Assembly: GCF_900142645.1 (NCBI RefSeq)
Contig: NZ_FRBP01000015.1
Coordinates: forward strand, 1 to 64,000
Length of the DNA stretch: 64,000 nucleotides
Reading direction: 5' to 3'
Source of the DNA: Eubacterium callanderi
Lineage (GTDB): Bacteria > Bacillota > Clostridia > Eubacteriales > Eubacteriaceae
Part shown: in pieces, positions 49,071 through 56,995 of the stretch
How the letters are laid out: every line of letters begins with the position of its first letter
Numbering within the stretch: the stretch's first letter is position 1
Notes under the pieces: generated by a model
Told to the model about the DNA's origin: nothing
Seen by the model: only the letters and a program-made list of their open reading frames with translations
Database searches by the model: none
Position numbers and translations under genes: made by a program

Positions 49071-51410
49071 ATGACACAAAATACCATTGAATCCATTCTT
49101 AATAACCTGAGTGGAACAGCGATCTATGTGATTCGTCAGGATGATCATCGAATATTATATTTTAATGACCGGGTAAAGGAAGTCACACCAGACGCCAGAA
49201 TTGGATCAGTCTGCCATGAGCTGTGGGCTGGTACCTGCGCAAACTGTCCGCTCCCGGGTCTTGAAGACAAGGATCAGAACAGCACCATCAATTACAATGA
49301 CCCCTTTGGCGAGGTGGTGGACATCTCTGCTTCAAAAATGATGTGGGAGGATAAAATACCGGCTGTATTGATCTCTGTAACACCGCATATTTTAACTGAA
49401 ACAGAACGAAGGGCAGAGGAGAGAAGAGATTATCTTGCAGCGGCGGCGCTCAAGGTTTATGGACTGATTATTTCTGTGGATTTATGCCGGAATACCTATG
49501 AGATCATCGGCTGTGATGAGAGCAACTGGTTTCCCGAGGGCGAGTACGGATGTTATGATGATCTGCTGGAGCAGGGAATCCGATCTACCCACCCTTCCTA
49601 CAGCAGCGCTTTGAGAGAAACCTTTGGCCGTCAAAATGTCCTTAAAGCTTTTGAAAATGGAAAACGGGAACTGCAGCTTGATTTCAGGCAGAAGGACGAG
49701 GACGGTACATACCACTGGATGAATACATTGCTGCTTCGTGTCGGCAGTGCTGCAGAAAAAGGGAAGGCGATTTTGATGCTTTCCCAGATAGACAGCCGGA
49801 AACGCCTGGAGCAGGAATGGGAAGCTTTTAACGCCGGCGTCACCACGCTTTTTGGGGAGTGTATGCTTCTCAATCTGGAGGACGGCACCTACACAACCGC
49901 TAAGTTTGACAATTCTTTTCCAGAGTTTCCGGTGCAGGGCGATTTTGATTCCCAGAATATTGAGTATTGCAATGCTCTGATACATCCCGATGACCGTGAA
50001 ATGTTCCGGAAGGCTTTTTCGCTCGAAAGTATTAGAGAAAGTGTAGCGGCCGGGGAAACGGTGATTGTCCGGGAATTGCGGAGACTGGCGCCGGACGGGG
50101 TTTACCGCTGGACTGAAATGATTGGTATTTTGGTAATAAGCGCGGCTGTGGGAGAAAGAACTGTGGTGCTGACCTTCCGGGATGTAGATGATATCCGAAA
50201 GGAGGAGGAACGGAAACGCGCCGCTCTTCTGGATGCGTTAAATCTGGCGGAGCAGGCAAACAATGCAAAATCGGATTTTCTGTCCAGAATGTCCCATGAT
50301 ATCCGGACACCAATGAACGCTATTATCGGTATGGCGTCCATTGCGGAGGCCAATATTCGCGACACTGTAAAAACAGAAGACTGTATTCATAAAATTCAGG
50401 CTTCGGCCCATTTCCTGCTGGCTCTGATCAATGATATCCTGGATATGTCGAAGATTGAAAGCGGAAAAATGAGCATCATCCGTGAGCCCTTTGACCTGTG
50501 CGCCCTTCTGCGGGAGCTGGAAGTCATTATTGACGCACAGGCCAGAGAAAAAGGGCAGCAGTTCAGTGTGCTCATGCCCGCGCATATGGAGGCAGAGTAC
50601 TATGGCGACAGCCTGCGCCTTAATCAGATTTTGATGAATCTGCTCAGCAACGCAGTAAAGTATACGCCTGACGGTGGTAAGATTACCCTCCGGGTTAATG
50701 AAGACCGCAAAAAGGGCAAGAAGAGCGTGATGCGGTTTGAGGTAGAGGATAATGGTATCGGTATGTCCGAAGCGTTTCTGAAGCACATATATGAGCCCTT
50801 CAGGCAGGATGAAAGAAAAGAGGAAAAAAGGCAGGAGGGAACAGGTCTGGGGCTTTCCATTACCCGGAACCTTGTGCACCTGATGGGCGGGAGTATTTCC
50901 ATCTCCAGTGAACTGGGTAAAGGAACCTGCTTTACAGTTGAGCTGCCCTTTGTCCAGGAAGAAGGGAACTGGCCAGAGGCTTCCTCCGAAAACAAGAAGA
51001 CTGCGGATCCGGAAAAAACAAAAGGCGGGTTTGAAGGCAAACGGCTTTTGATTGTAGAGGATAATCCGCTGAATCTGGAAATTGCTGAAATCCTTTTTGG
51101 CATGGAGGGCTTTGATATTGAGACTGAGGAGGATGGAGAGAGCGCGGTCTGCCGTTTTTCAAATTCTCCTGAGGGCTATTATGATATGATCCTGATGGAT
51201 GTGCGGATGCCGGTGATGGACGGCCTGGAGGCTACCAAAGCGATCCGGAAGCTTGAACGGCCGGATGCTGCCACAATCCCAATTTTAGCTATGACAGCCA
51301 ATGCCTTTACGGAAGACGTTAAGGCGACCCGGGAAGCAGGAATGAACAGTCATCTGGCAAAGCCTCTGGAAATGGAAGTCGTGCTAAGGGAAATACGAAA
51401 ATTCATATAA
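49071..51410 (+). CDS. Hybrid sensor histidine kinase with PAS domains and a receiver
   Basis: A 779-residue soluble protein. An N-terminal PAS-like domain (about 1-105) contains a Cys-rich turn, HELWAGTCANCPLPGLED; two further PAS-like segments follow (about 120-240 and 245-380). HisKA has His409 in SRMSHDIRTPMNAIIGMAS; HATPase_c has MNLLSNAVKYTP, DNGIGM and GTGLGLSITRNLV. The C-terminal receiver (about 660-779) has LLIVEDNPLN, Asp710 in MILMDVRMPVMDG and AKPLEMEVV with the Lys. No membrane helix, so the signal is intracellular. AAAGGAGGGGA precedes ATG 49071. It stands alone; an output partner is not in the window. Confidence 0.92.
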   Translation: MTQNTIESILNNLSGTAIYVIRQDDHRILYFNDRVKEVTPDARIGSVCHELWAGTCANCPLPGLEDKDQNSTINYNDPFGEVVDISASKMMWEDKIPAVLISVTPHILTETERRAEERRDYLAAAALKVYGLIISVDLCRNTYEIIGCDESNWFPEGEYGCYDDLLEQGIRSTHPSYSSALRETFGRQNVLKAFENGKRELQLDFRQKDEDGTYHWMNTLLLRVGSAAEKGKAILMLSQIDSRKRLEQEWEAFNAGVTTLFGECMLLNLEDGTYTTAKFDNSFPEFPVQGDFDSQNIEYCNALIHPDDREMFRKAFSLESIRESVAAGETVIVRELRRLAPDGVYRWTEMIGILVISAAVGERTVVLTFRDVDDIRKEEERKRAALLDALNLAEQANNAKSDFLSRMSHDIRTPMNAIIGMASIAEANIRDTVKTEDCIHKIQASAHFLLALINDILDMSKIESGKMSIIREPFDLCALLRELEVIIDAQAREKGQQFSVLMPAHMEAEYYGDSLRLNQILMNLLSNAVKYTPDGGKITLRVNEDRKKGKKSVMRFEVEDNGIGMSEAFLKHIYEPFRQDERKEEKRQEGTGLGLSITRNLVHLMGGSISISSELGKGTCFTVELPFVQEEGNWPEASSENKKTADPEKTKGGFEGKRLLIVEDNPLNLEIAEILFGMEGFDIETEEDGESAVCRFSNSPEGYYDMILMDVRMPVMDGLEATKAIRKLERPDAATIPILAMTANAFTEDVKATREAGMNSHLAKPLEMEVVLREIRKFI

Positions 51411-51420
51411 GTTTTTAAAA

Positions 51421-51452
51421 AACCGCTGCTTTTCAGGCAGCGGTTTTTTTGC
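51421..51452 (+). terminator. Terminator after the hybrid kinase
   Basis: AACCGCTGC (51421-51429) pairs with GCAGCGGTT (51437-51445), followed by T residues and preceded by A residues, so it may act in both directions. Confidence 0.9.
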
Positions 51453-51547
51453 TTAAACATTAATTTAATAATTCTTAAGAAATTGAGTAGGTCTTTCTTT
51501 ATTTTTTGAGCGTACAATAAAGCTATAAAACAAGGGAGGCCAAGACA

Positions 51548-52291
51548 ATGATCCAGACACTAAAAAGAACCTTTAAATATTGGACAGCTTCGGAAGAAAC
51601 GGATGAAAGCGGCTTTGCGCGGGGACTGTGTTTTTACAAGCTGTTTTGGATTTTTCTGCTGGGCTGTGTTCTGGGGGTGGTGGTGGAAACCCTCTGGTGT
51701 TACTGGACACGCTCCTGTATCGAGAGCCGCAGCGGCGTTCTGTATGGGCCTTTCAACCCTGTATATGGCTTTGGGGCTGTGGCGCTGACACTTGGACTTC
51801 AGCGGATTTCTAAAAAAGGGCCCCTATGGATATTTTTGGGCAGTATGCTGCTGGGCGGCAGTGTTGAATATCTCTGCAGCCTGGTGCAGGAGGTGAGCTT
51901 TGGCACATTGTCATGGGAATACAGCGGTACTTTTATGAACCTTAACGGGAGAACAAATCTTATGTTCGCCTTTTTCTGGGGGGCCCTTGGGCTTCTGTGG
52001 ATACAGGTTTTTTATCCCCTGCTGTCAAGAGGGGTTGAACGAATCCCCAAAAAGACAGGTATCCGCCTGACCTGGATACTGGTAATCTTTATGATCGTTA
52101 ACATGGCGGTTTCCGGCCTGGCTGTGGCGAGATGGTCCGAAAGGACAAGAGGAGTCCCTGCGTCAAATACCGCAGCAGTTCTGATTGATCAGAAATATCC
52201 TGATGGGCTCATGAAGCGGGTTTATCCCAATATGACTTTTCCGGCAGGTTTTCAGGAGGATGCCTCCGCAGAAAACACACTATCCAGATAG
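51548..52291 (+). CDS. CmpB-like putative ABC-transporter type IV membrane protein
   Basis: A 247-residue membrane protein with about five helices. The stretch FLLGCVLGVVVETLWCYWTR followed by SRSGVLYGPFNPVYGFGAV and SVEYLCSLVQEVSFGTLSWEY SGTF is the signature of the PF06541 family (ABC_trans_CmpB). The biochemical role is unknown despite the family name; no ATPase gene is adjacent. GGGAGG precedes the ATG. Its last 40 bases overlap, tail to tail, with the convergent CobW-like gene. Confidence 0.82.
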   Translation: MIQTLKRTFKYWTASEETDESGFARGLCFYKLFWIFLLGCVLGVVVETLWCYWTRSCIESRSGVLYGPFNPVYGFGAVALTLGLQRISKKGPLWIFLGSMLLGGSVEYLCSLVQEVSFGTLSWEYSGTFMNLNGRTNLMFAFFWGALGLLWIQVFYPLLSRGVERIPKKTGIRLTWILVIFMIVNMAVSGLAVARWSERTRGVPASNTAAVLIDQKYPDGLMKRVYPNMTFPAGFQEDASAENTLSR

Positions 52292-52875
52292 CCGCAATAA
52301 GTATCAGAAAGCCCTTCCAGTAAATTCATGCGGTATACCGGAGCGGCCCTGTTAAAGCGGTTTCGGATTTCATCGGAAAAACGCAGCATCTCGGGAGTTG
52401 CTGCGTCGATTTTATTTTGGACGATGCCTTCCGCCAGAGGAAGGGATTCTTCAAGGAGCGGCTCCAGTACGGAGAGAAACATTTCAGTCCGCAGAGGATC
52501 GAGAATAGAAATGTGGTGGATGGAATCTCCTGTATAGCCGGCCTGACACAGCGGTTTATAAAGGGCTTTTGGGCTGGCGGTGCCAGAGGGCTCCATGAGG
52601 ATGGCTTTAAGGCTGTAATGTTCACTTAAATCCAGAACCATTTCCTTAAGGTTTTGGGCCAGTGTACAGCAGATGCAGCCGCCAAAGAGCTCCTTGACCG
52701 TATAGCCTTTTTTCTTCATATACAGGTTATCAACGCCGGTTTCTCCAGCCTCGTTGATGATCATGGCAATTTTGTACCCTTTTTCAGTCAGATAACGGGC
52801 CGTAAGGTTGAGCAGGGTCGTTTTCCCTGAGCCCAGAAAGCCTGAAAAAAGGAAAAGCTTCGGTAAAGTATTCAT
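52252..52875 (-). CDS. CobW/COG0523-like metal-chaperone GTPase
   Basis: A 207-residue GTPase: P-loop GFLGSGKTTLLN near residues 12-23, switch region INEAGETGVD near 40-49, the metal-binding C-x-C-C in LFGGCICCTLAQN near 64-76, and MEPSGTASP near 94-102. It lacks the C-terminal CobW_C domain of full-length members, so it is a short form. These proteins hand metals such as zinc, cobalt or nickel to target enzymes. It lies next to, and upstream of, the MtaA-like corrinoid/zinc methyltransferase gene (divergent), which suggests a link to metal or corrinoid delivery; that is inference. Confidence 0.85.
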   Translation of the reverse strand: MNTLPKLFLFSGFLGSGKTTLLNLTARYLTEKGYKIAMIINEAGETGVDNLYMKKKGYTVKELFGGCICCTLAQNLKEMVLDLSEHYSLKAILMEPSGTASPKALYKPLCQAGYTGDSIHHISILDPLRTEMFLSVLEPLLEESLPLAEGIVQNKIDAATPEMLRFSDEIRNRFNRAAPVYRMNLLEGLSDTYCGYLDSVFSAEASS

Positions 52876-53150
52876 GATATTCTCCTTTTCTTTGTGTTTA
52901 GAATAGCATATTTTGAAAATGAATAAAAGCTTTAAGTAAAATCAGCTAAAAGAGTGCAAAAAAGCATAAAAGATTACCAAAAATGTGTTTTTTCTGAAAA
53001 AAGTATGCTGAGGCAGCGCTTGAAATCGCTTGCTTTTTTACAAAAATACCGGTTTAAAAACAATACTTAAAAAAACGCCGGGCTTATAATAGTCTCATAA
53101 GGACTAGAGTTTTTATTTCTAAAACAAAAAGAACAAGGAGAAATGTGAGA

Positions 53151-54191
53151 ATGAATTCGAGAGAAAGAATGACGCTGACTCTTCAGCACAAGGAAGCAGA
53201 CCATGTGCCGGTATACCCGCTTATCAACAGCGCGTCGCGGCAGACCATTGGCTGTAACTATGAAGAATGGACAAAGGATGCAGATAAGTGCGCCGAATCC
53301 ATTATCAAAGCGACTGATCTGCTGGATGTGGACTGCATCTGTACGCTGGTAGACCTGTCTGTGGAGGCAGCAGACTGGGGTATGAAGATGATCTATTACG
53401 AAGATCAGGCAGCCTGCCCGGACCACAATGATTTCTTTTTGAAATCAGAAAATGATTATGAAACACTGCCAGTGATCAACCCCAGGGAGACGCCGCGCAT
53501 GAGTGAAATGATCCGAATGACTAAAAAGCTTGTGGATGCCAGGGGAGAAACCAAGCCGATTGTGGCCTTTGTTTTTGGCCCGCTGGGGATTCTCGGCATG
53601 CTCCGGGGACATGACTATATGTTTATGGATTTGATTATGTATCCCGAAAAAGTGCACAAAGCCCTCAGAACCATTACCGACACGCTCAAAGAATATTGCA
53701 GGGCATTAATCGAAGCCGGAGCAGACGCGATTATGTTTGATACCCTTTTTTCATCTAAAACCATCATGCGCAAGGAAATGTGGGATGATTTTGAAGGGCC
53801 GTATATCGAAGAACTGGCAGAGCTGGTGCACGATGCGGGAAAGATGGTCATGATCCACAATTGCGGCGATGGCATTTATTTCGACGTTCAGATCAAACGG
53901 ATGCACCCTGAACTGATCTCCTTCCTGTATCTGCCGGATGACTGTGAAAGCATGGAAGAGCTCAAGGAAAAATATGGTCACCAGACTACCCTGCTGGGAC
54001 ATATTGATCCCGGAGAGCTGATGGTCACCAGCAAGGAAGATCTGATTAAACAGTGCAGGGAACAGATTGATGTTTATAAGAAGGATGGTGGCTTTGTACT
54101 GGCAACCGGCTGTGAATATCCAGCGCAGATGGATTTTGAGCACGCGAAAACCATGGTTGAGGTCGCCAAGACATATGGCAGATATGAATAA
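53151..54191 (+). CDS. MtaA/CmuA-type methyltransferase of the uroporphyrinogen decarboxylase superfamily
   Basis: A 346-residue TIM barrel of the UroD superfamily. The zinc motif of methylcobalamin-dependent methyltransferases is present: His236-x-Cys238 in MIHNCGDG and Cys321 in ATGCEYP. True UroD enzymes lack it, so this is more likely a methyltransferase that moves a methyl group between a corrinoid protein and a thiol or tetrahydrofolate. No corrinoid protein or activator gene is adjacent, so the partner must lie elsewhere. ATG 53151 is 10 bases after AAGGAG; GTG 53145 is the alternative. The 275 bases before it hold a TATAAT box at 53086-53091 and no gene. Such enzymes are common in acetogens and methylotrophs. 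Confidence 0.83.
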   Translation: MNSRERMTLTLQHKEADHVPVYPLINSASRQTIGCNYEEWTKDADKCAESIIKATDLLDVDCICTLVDLSVEAADWGMKMIYYEDQAACPDHNDFFLKSENDYETLPVINPRETPRMSEMIRMTKKLVDARGETKPIVAFVFGPLGILGMLRGHDYMFMDLIMYPEKVHKALRTITDTLKEYCRALIEAGADAIMFDTLFSSKTIMRKEMWDDFEGPYIEELAELVHDAGKMVMIHNCGDGIYFDVQIKRMHPELISFLYLPDDCESMEELKEKYGHQTTLLGHIDPGELMVTSKEDLIKQCREQIDVYKKDGGFVLATGCEYPAQMDFEHAKTMVEVAKTYGRYE

Positions 54192-54194
54192 ACT

Positions 54195-54222
54195 AAAAGC
54201 AGGCGTTATGCCTGCTTTTTTA
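54195..54222 (+). terminator. Terminator after the methyltransferase gene
   Basis: AAAAGCAGGC (54195-54204) pairs with GCCTGCTTTT (54210-54219), followed by further T residues. Confidence 0.88.
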
Positions 54223-54291
54223 TGTTTATTGTGAATAGTCAAACAAAGCAACAGAGTGGCATAATGAAAATCAAATTTTTTGAATATAATA

Positions 54292-54462
54292 TTGAACTTT
54301 TCAAAAAAATGTTTATAATATAAAAAAAGAAGTAAGTAAAATGATGTATAAATCAACAAAGTGGGTTGAAATGGGTACCTGGTGGAGCAGATGTACTCTT
54401 TTTGATAGAGAGATTGGATATCTAATAAAAAGCGGCGGCCGAGGGGGCAGCCGCTTTTTATT
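54292..54462 (+). ncRNA. Candidate small RNA (or 52-aa ORF) with its own promoter and terminator
   Basis: The 365 bases between the methyltransferase and the next XRE gene contain a promoter, TTGAAC (54292-54297), 16 bases, TATAAT (54314-54319), and an intrinsic terminator, AAAAAGCGGC (54427-54436) with GCCGCTTTTT (54450-54459). The transcript would be about 135 bases. An open frame at 54341-54499 (52 codons, starting MMYKSTKWVEMGTWWSRCTL) runs through the terminator stem and has no good ribosome site, so a non-coding RNA is more likely. I do not recognise a family. Confidence 0.45.
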
Positions 54463-54590
54463 TTCTGAAAATAAAAAAGAAAAACCCTGCATTAAATAAA
54501 AGTATAATAAATAATAAACGCTTGCAAACGATCCGGTGAGAGTATATAATGATTTATAGGGAAAATTAAAAATTAAGGGAGAGGAATCAT

Positions 54591-54929
54591 ATGAATGAAA
54601 TCAATCATAAAGAGATCGGCCAACGGATTCGGAAGCAGCGTACTTTTTTAAACATGTCACGTGATGAGCTGGCCCGTAAAATTGGAATTACACCGACCTT
54701 TCTGGCGGATATTGAACTCGGAACAAAGGGATTTTCGCTGAAAAGTCTGAACCGCTTCTGTAATGTTTTAAAAATGTCTTCGGACGCTATTTTGTACGGT
54801 CCCAAAGAATATAAAGGTGTCAAATATACAGAGCTTCTGGAGCTTCTGGAATGTTGCTCGCCTGAAAAGGCCAAGTTTGCTCAGGAAATTTTAACGATAT
54901 ACCTTTTAAGCCACGACCCGGTTGAATAA
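54591..54929 (+). CDS. XRE-family transcriptional regulator
   Basis: A 112-residue protein with an XRE helix-turn-helix in residues about 8-65 (IGQRIRKQRTFLNMSRDELA RKIGITPTFLADIELG ... FCNVLKMSSDAILYG) and a helical tail that may dimerise (LLELLECCSPEKAKFAQEIL). GGGAGAGGAATCAT precedes the ATG. It is a single gene ended by a strong terminator; its targets are unknown. It is not closely similar to the two XRE proteins at 10635 and 11289. Confidence 0.88.
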   Translation: MNEINHKEIGQRIRKQRTFLNMSRDELARKIGITPTFLADIELGTKGFSLKSLNRFCNVLKMSSDAILYGPKEYKGVKYTELLELLECCSPEKAKFAQEILTIYLLSHDPVE

Positions 54930-54933
54930 AACC

Positions 54934-54968
54934 GCGCCGGCGCAGTTGATCACGCCGGCGCTTTTTTT
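54934..54968 (+). terminator. Terminator after the XRE gene
   Basis: GCGCCGGCG (54934-54942) pairs with CGCCGGCGC (54953-54961), followed by seven T residues. It also overlaps the end of the convergent methyltransferase gene. Confidence 0.9.
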
Positions 54969-55551
54969 ATTTTTTGGTTCCTGAAAGAATATAAAACGCT
55001 GCAGTATCGACGGCAATGTCCATATTGAAAGCAGAAGAAAAAATCTGGCTTTCGGACTGCGCATCTCTGAGACCGGTCGAAACCTTGCGGACCTCCTGAC
55101 CGGAATGCCGGCCGTTGATGGTTTCCCGGCTCTCGCTGTGGGCGATCATAAAACGTCCGCCGGGTTTCAGGCAGGCTGAAAGCCGGTCGCAGAAAAGCGA
55201 TTTATTCTCAAAGTGGGGATAAGCGCTGTAGGCCACTGCAAAATCAAAGCTGTCATCCTCAAAGCAATAGAAATCTTCAGACTGGAAGTGAACCCGCGGG
55301 TCGGGGTGTTTTTTCCGGGCTACGGCAAGCATCTGGCTTGAGAGATCAATGGCGACGATTTCCTGTGGGTTTGCATCCAGCAGGCGGGGAATCAATACCC
55401 CTGTTCCTGTGGCGATATCCAGAATCCGGCTGTTCTCGGGCAGTTGGGCAAGGCTGACAATTGTATCAATCTTTTTCGCGTCATGATGGCACAGGTCATC
55501 CCAGTTTTCAGCAAGGTTGTCAAAATAGATTTTTGTCGTTTCAATATTCAT
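54967..55551 (-). CDS. Class I SAM-dependent methyltransferase
   Basis: A 194-residue Rossmann-fold methyltransferase: motif I ILDIATGTGVLIPRLL near residues 38-53, acidic motif EIVAIDLSSQMLAVARKK near 59-76, FYCFEDDSFDFAVAYSAYP near 87-105. The start ATG 55551 lies 8 bases after the stop of the ECF-S gene, with GTAGGT as a weak ribosome site; a longer frame runs into that gene. The two form an operon. Substrate unknown; its pairing with an S component hints that it modifies the imported compound or a related cofactor. Confidence 0.82.
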   Translation of the reverse strand: MNIETTKIYFDNLAENWDDLCHHDAKKIDTIVSLAQLPENSRILDIATGTGVLIPRLLDANPQEIVAIDLSSQMLAVARKKHPDPRVHFQSEDFYCFEDDSFDFAVAYSAYPHFENKSLFCDRLSACLKPGGRFMIAHSESRETINGRHSGQEVRKVSTGLRDAQSESQIFSSAFNMDIAVDTAAFYILSGTKK

Positions 55552-55558
55552 GGCAGAC

Positions 55559-56095
55559 CTACACTTTCGAAATTGTGGGTTTGGATATGACCATAGCTTT
55601 TTCCAGCCCGATAACAAGAATTGGAACGATCAGGATCTGCAAAATAATTCCAGGGAGTCCTGTGACAAAAGCACCAGTCAGAAAAATCTGAAAACCATAG
55701 GCCTTTCCCGCGACGCCGTAAAAAATTGCTGAGGCGAGACCGGCGACTACGCGGCCGCCAACCATGGCGGCGATGAGTGAAATGTAAATGTTTTTCCGGA
55801 GCTTCCGGTATAGAATTCCGGATAAGGCGCCATAGGCGGCCAGTTCAAAAACCATGGCGGTACCGGTGGGGAAAAGAGGGGGCATACCGGTCATAACAGA
55901 GGACAGAAGCGGTGTGACAGCGCCGCAGACCAGGCCAAAGGGCCAGCCGAAGCACAGGCCGCAAAGCAGCACAGGGATGTGCATGGGGAGAAAGACAGGC
56001 CCTGCACCAATGAGGTGGAAAACCTGAGGAAGTATAAGCCCAAGTGCGATGCAGAGGGCTGTGCCGACAAGATTTTTGGTTTGTGAGTGGTTCAT
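55559..56095 (-). CDS. ECF transporter S component
   Basis: A 178-residue membrane protein with six predicted helices (ALCIALGLILPQVFHLIG; VLLCGLCFGWPFGLVCGAV; IILQILIVPILVIGLEKAMV). The pattern fits the ECF S-component superfamily of vitamin and metal-cofactor importers, but not the genes' usual named types with confidence. It has no A or T genes nearby and would use a shared ECF module. AGGAGGTAA precedes the ATG. An intrinsic terminator stands between its promoter region and the start codon, so its expression is probably attenuated by a ligand. It is divergent from the FmdE/FecBCD-type operon. Confidence 0.8.
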   Translation of the reverse strand: MNHSQTKNLVGTALCIALGLILPQVFHLIGAGPVFLPMHIPVLLCGLCFGWPFGLVCGAVTPLLSSVMTGMPPLFPTGTAMVFELAAYGALSGILYRKLRKNIYISLIAAMVGGRVVAGLASAIFYGVAGKAYGFQIFLTGAFVTGLPGIILQILIVPILVIGLEKAMVISKPTISKV

Positions 56096-56114
56096 AATAT
56101 TACCTCCTGAAGAA

Positions 56115-56170
56115 ACAAAAAAACCGGCAAAACAGAGATTTCCTTCAAGAAATCACCACCTTACCGGTTT
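56115..56170 (-). promoter_or_regulatory. Leader terminator (attenuator) of the ECF-S/methyltransferase operon
   Basis: On the minus strand AAACCGGTAA (56170-56161) pairs with TTGCCGGTTT (56130-56121), with GATTTC and GAAATC as an inner hairpin, followed by seven T residues and then the ribosome site. A TATAAT-like box lies about 25 bases upstream of the stem (complement of 56199-56204). A terminator inside a short 5' leader means that transcription of the operon is conditional. The aptamer, if any, is short and not recognised. Confidence 0.6.
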
Positions 56171-56243
56171 GTTGTCCACTTTATTTGTTTTCATTCTATT
56201 ATAAAAATGAAAAGAATGCAAGTAGAAAAATAAAAAACACGGC

Positions 56244-56356
56244 TTGACAATTAAGGGACAATCCTGTATGATTTAAGTAAATGGATTACATGTATATACA
56301 AGGCTGGATGAACCAGTCTGAACATAGCGGAAAGCTCTGTGAGTTTTCCGTTTTTT
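56244..56356 (+). promoter_or_regulatory. Promoter and leader with intrinsic terminator before the fmdE-like operon
   Basis: TTGACA (56244-56249), 17 bases, TATGAT (56267-56272). The expected 80-base transcript holds a hairpin GGCTGG (56302-56307) with CCAGTC (56313-56318) and a strong terminator CGGAAAGCTC (56328-56337) with GAGTTTTCCG (56341-56350) plus six T residues. ACATAG (56322-56327) can instead pair with CTCTGT (56335-56340), hiding the terminator's first arm in a loop, an antiterminator-like alternative. A further promoter-like pair (TTGACA 56413, TATAAA 56437) lies close to the start codon. Riboswitch, attenuator or small RNA are all possible. Confidence 0.55.
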
Positions 56357-56456
56357 GTTTTTTGAAGCGGGCATTCTGGAGAATGATGTGATTCATAAGT
56401 CCATGGCAGCGTTTGACACGCGCATTTATACAGAATTATAAAAACTGGAGGAAGAA

Positions 56457-56981
56457 ATGAATCAAGAATTGTGGGAAAAAGCAGTGGCGTTTCACGGGCA
56501 TGCCTGTCCGGGACTGGCCATTGGCGTTAAAGCGAGTGAAGCGGCTGTTTTAAAGCTTGGGATCGGCCAGTCTGAGGATGAGGAAATTGTCTGTGTAACT
56601 GAGAATGACGCCTGCGGCGTCGATGGGGTTCAGGCGATTCTCAGCTGCACAATGGGAAAAGGGAATCTTTTGTACCGAGGAACTGGAAAGCAGGCCTTTT
56701 CGTTTTTTAACCGGACGACCGGGGAAAAGATACGGATGTGTATGAAGCCTAAAAACCATGAGATGGACAGGGAAACTTACATGCACTATCTTCTGGATGC
56801 GCCGGTAGAGGAAATCTTTGAGTTTTCGGTGCCGGATTTTGATTTGCCGGAGAAAGCACGCATTTTTAATACCATATACTGTGAGCTCTGCGGCGAGGGC
56901 GCGCCAGAGCACAAAATGCATTTGCAGGAAGGCAAAAAAGTCTGTGAGGACTGTTTTAAGCCCTATAACAGAGGCTGGTAG
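56457..56981 (+). CDS. FmdE-family protein with a C-terminal zinc finger
   Basis: A 174-residue protein. The FmdE domain has AFHGHACPGLAIGVKASEAA near residues 12-31 (conserved His and Cys) and CVTENDACGVDGVQAILSCT near 44-63; the C-terminal zinc ribbon has YCELCGEG and VCEDCFKPY. In methanogens FmdE is linked to tungsten/molybdenum formylmethanofuran dehydrogenase, but in Firmicutes the family is typically found beside metal or cofactor importers. Here it begins an operon with a FecBCD/BtuFCD-type ABC transporter. It may be a metal- or pterin-binding helper for the imported compound. GGAGGAAG precedes the ATG. Confidence 0.86.
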   Translation: MNQELWEKAVAFHGHACPGLAIGVKASEAAVLKLGIGQSEDEEIVCVTENDACGVDGVQAILSCTMGKGNLLYRGTGKQAFSFFNRTTGEKIRMCMKPKNHEMDRETYMHYLLDAPVEEIFEFSVPDFDLPEKARIFNTIYCELCGEGAPEHKMHLQEGKKVCEDCFKPYNRGW

Positions 56982-56995
56982 ACAGGAGGAAAGCA

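Noticed and set aside
54341-54460. T-box leader before the XRE gene
   Set aside because: A GGTGG-like stretch is present, but the conserved T-box sequence and specifier stem are missing and the downstream gene is not an aminoacyl-tRNA or amino-acid gene.
56115-56170. Known THF or preQ1 riboswitch before the ECF-S gene
   Set aside because: The leader is too short and lacks the conserved cores as I know them; only the terminator architecture can be claimed.
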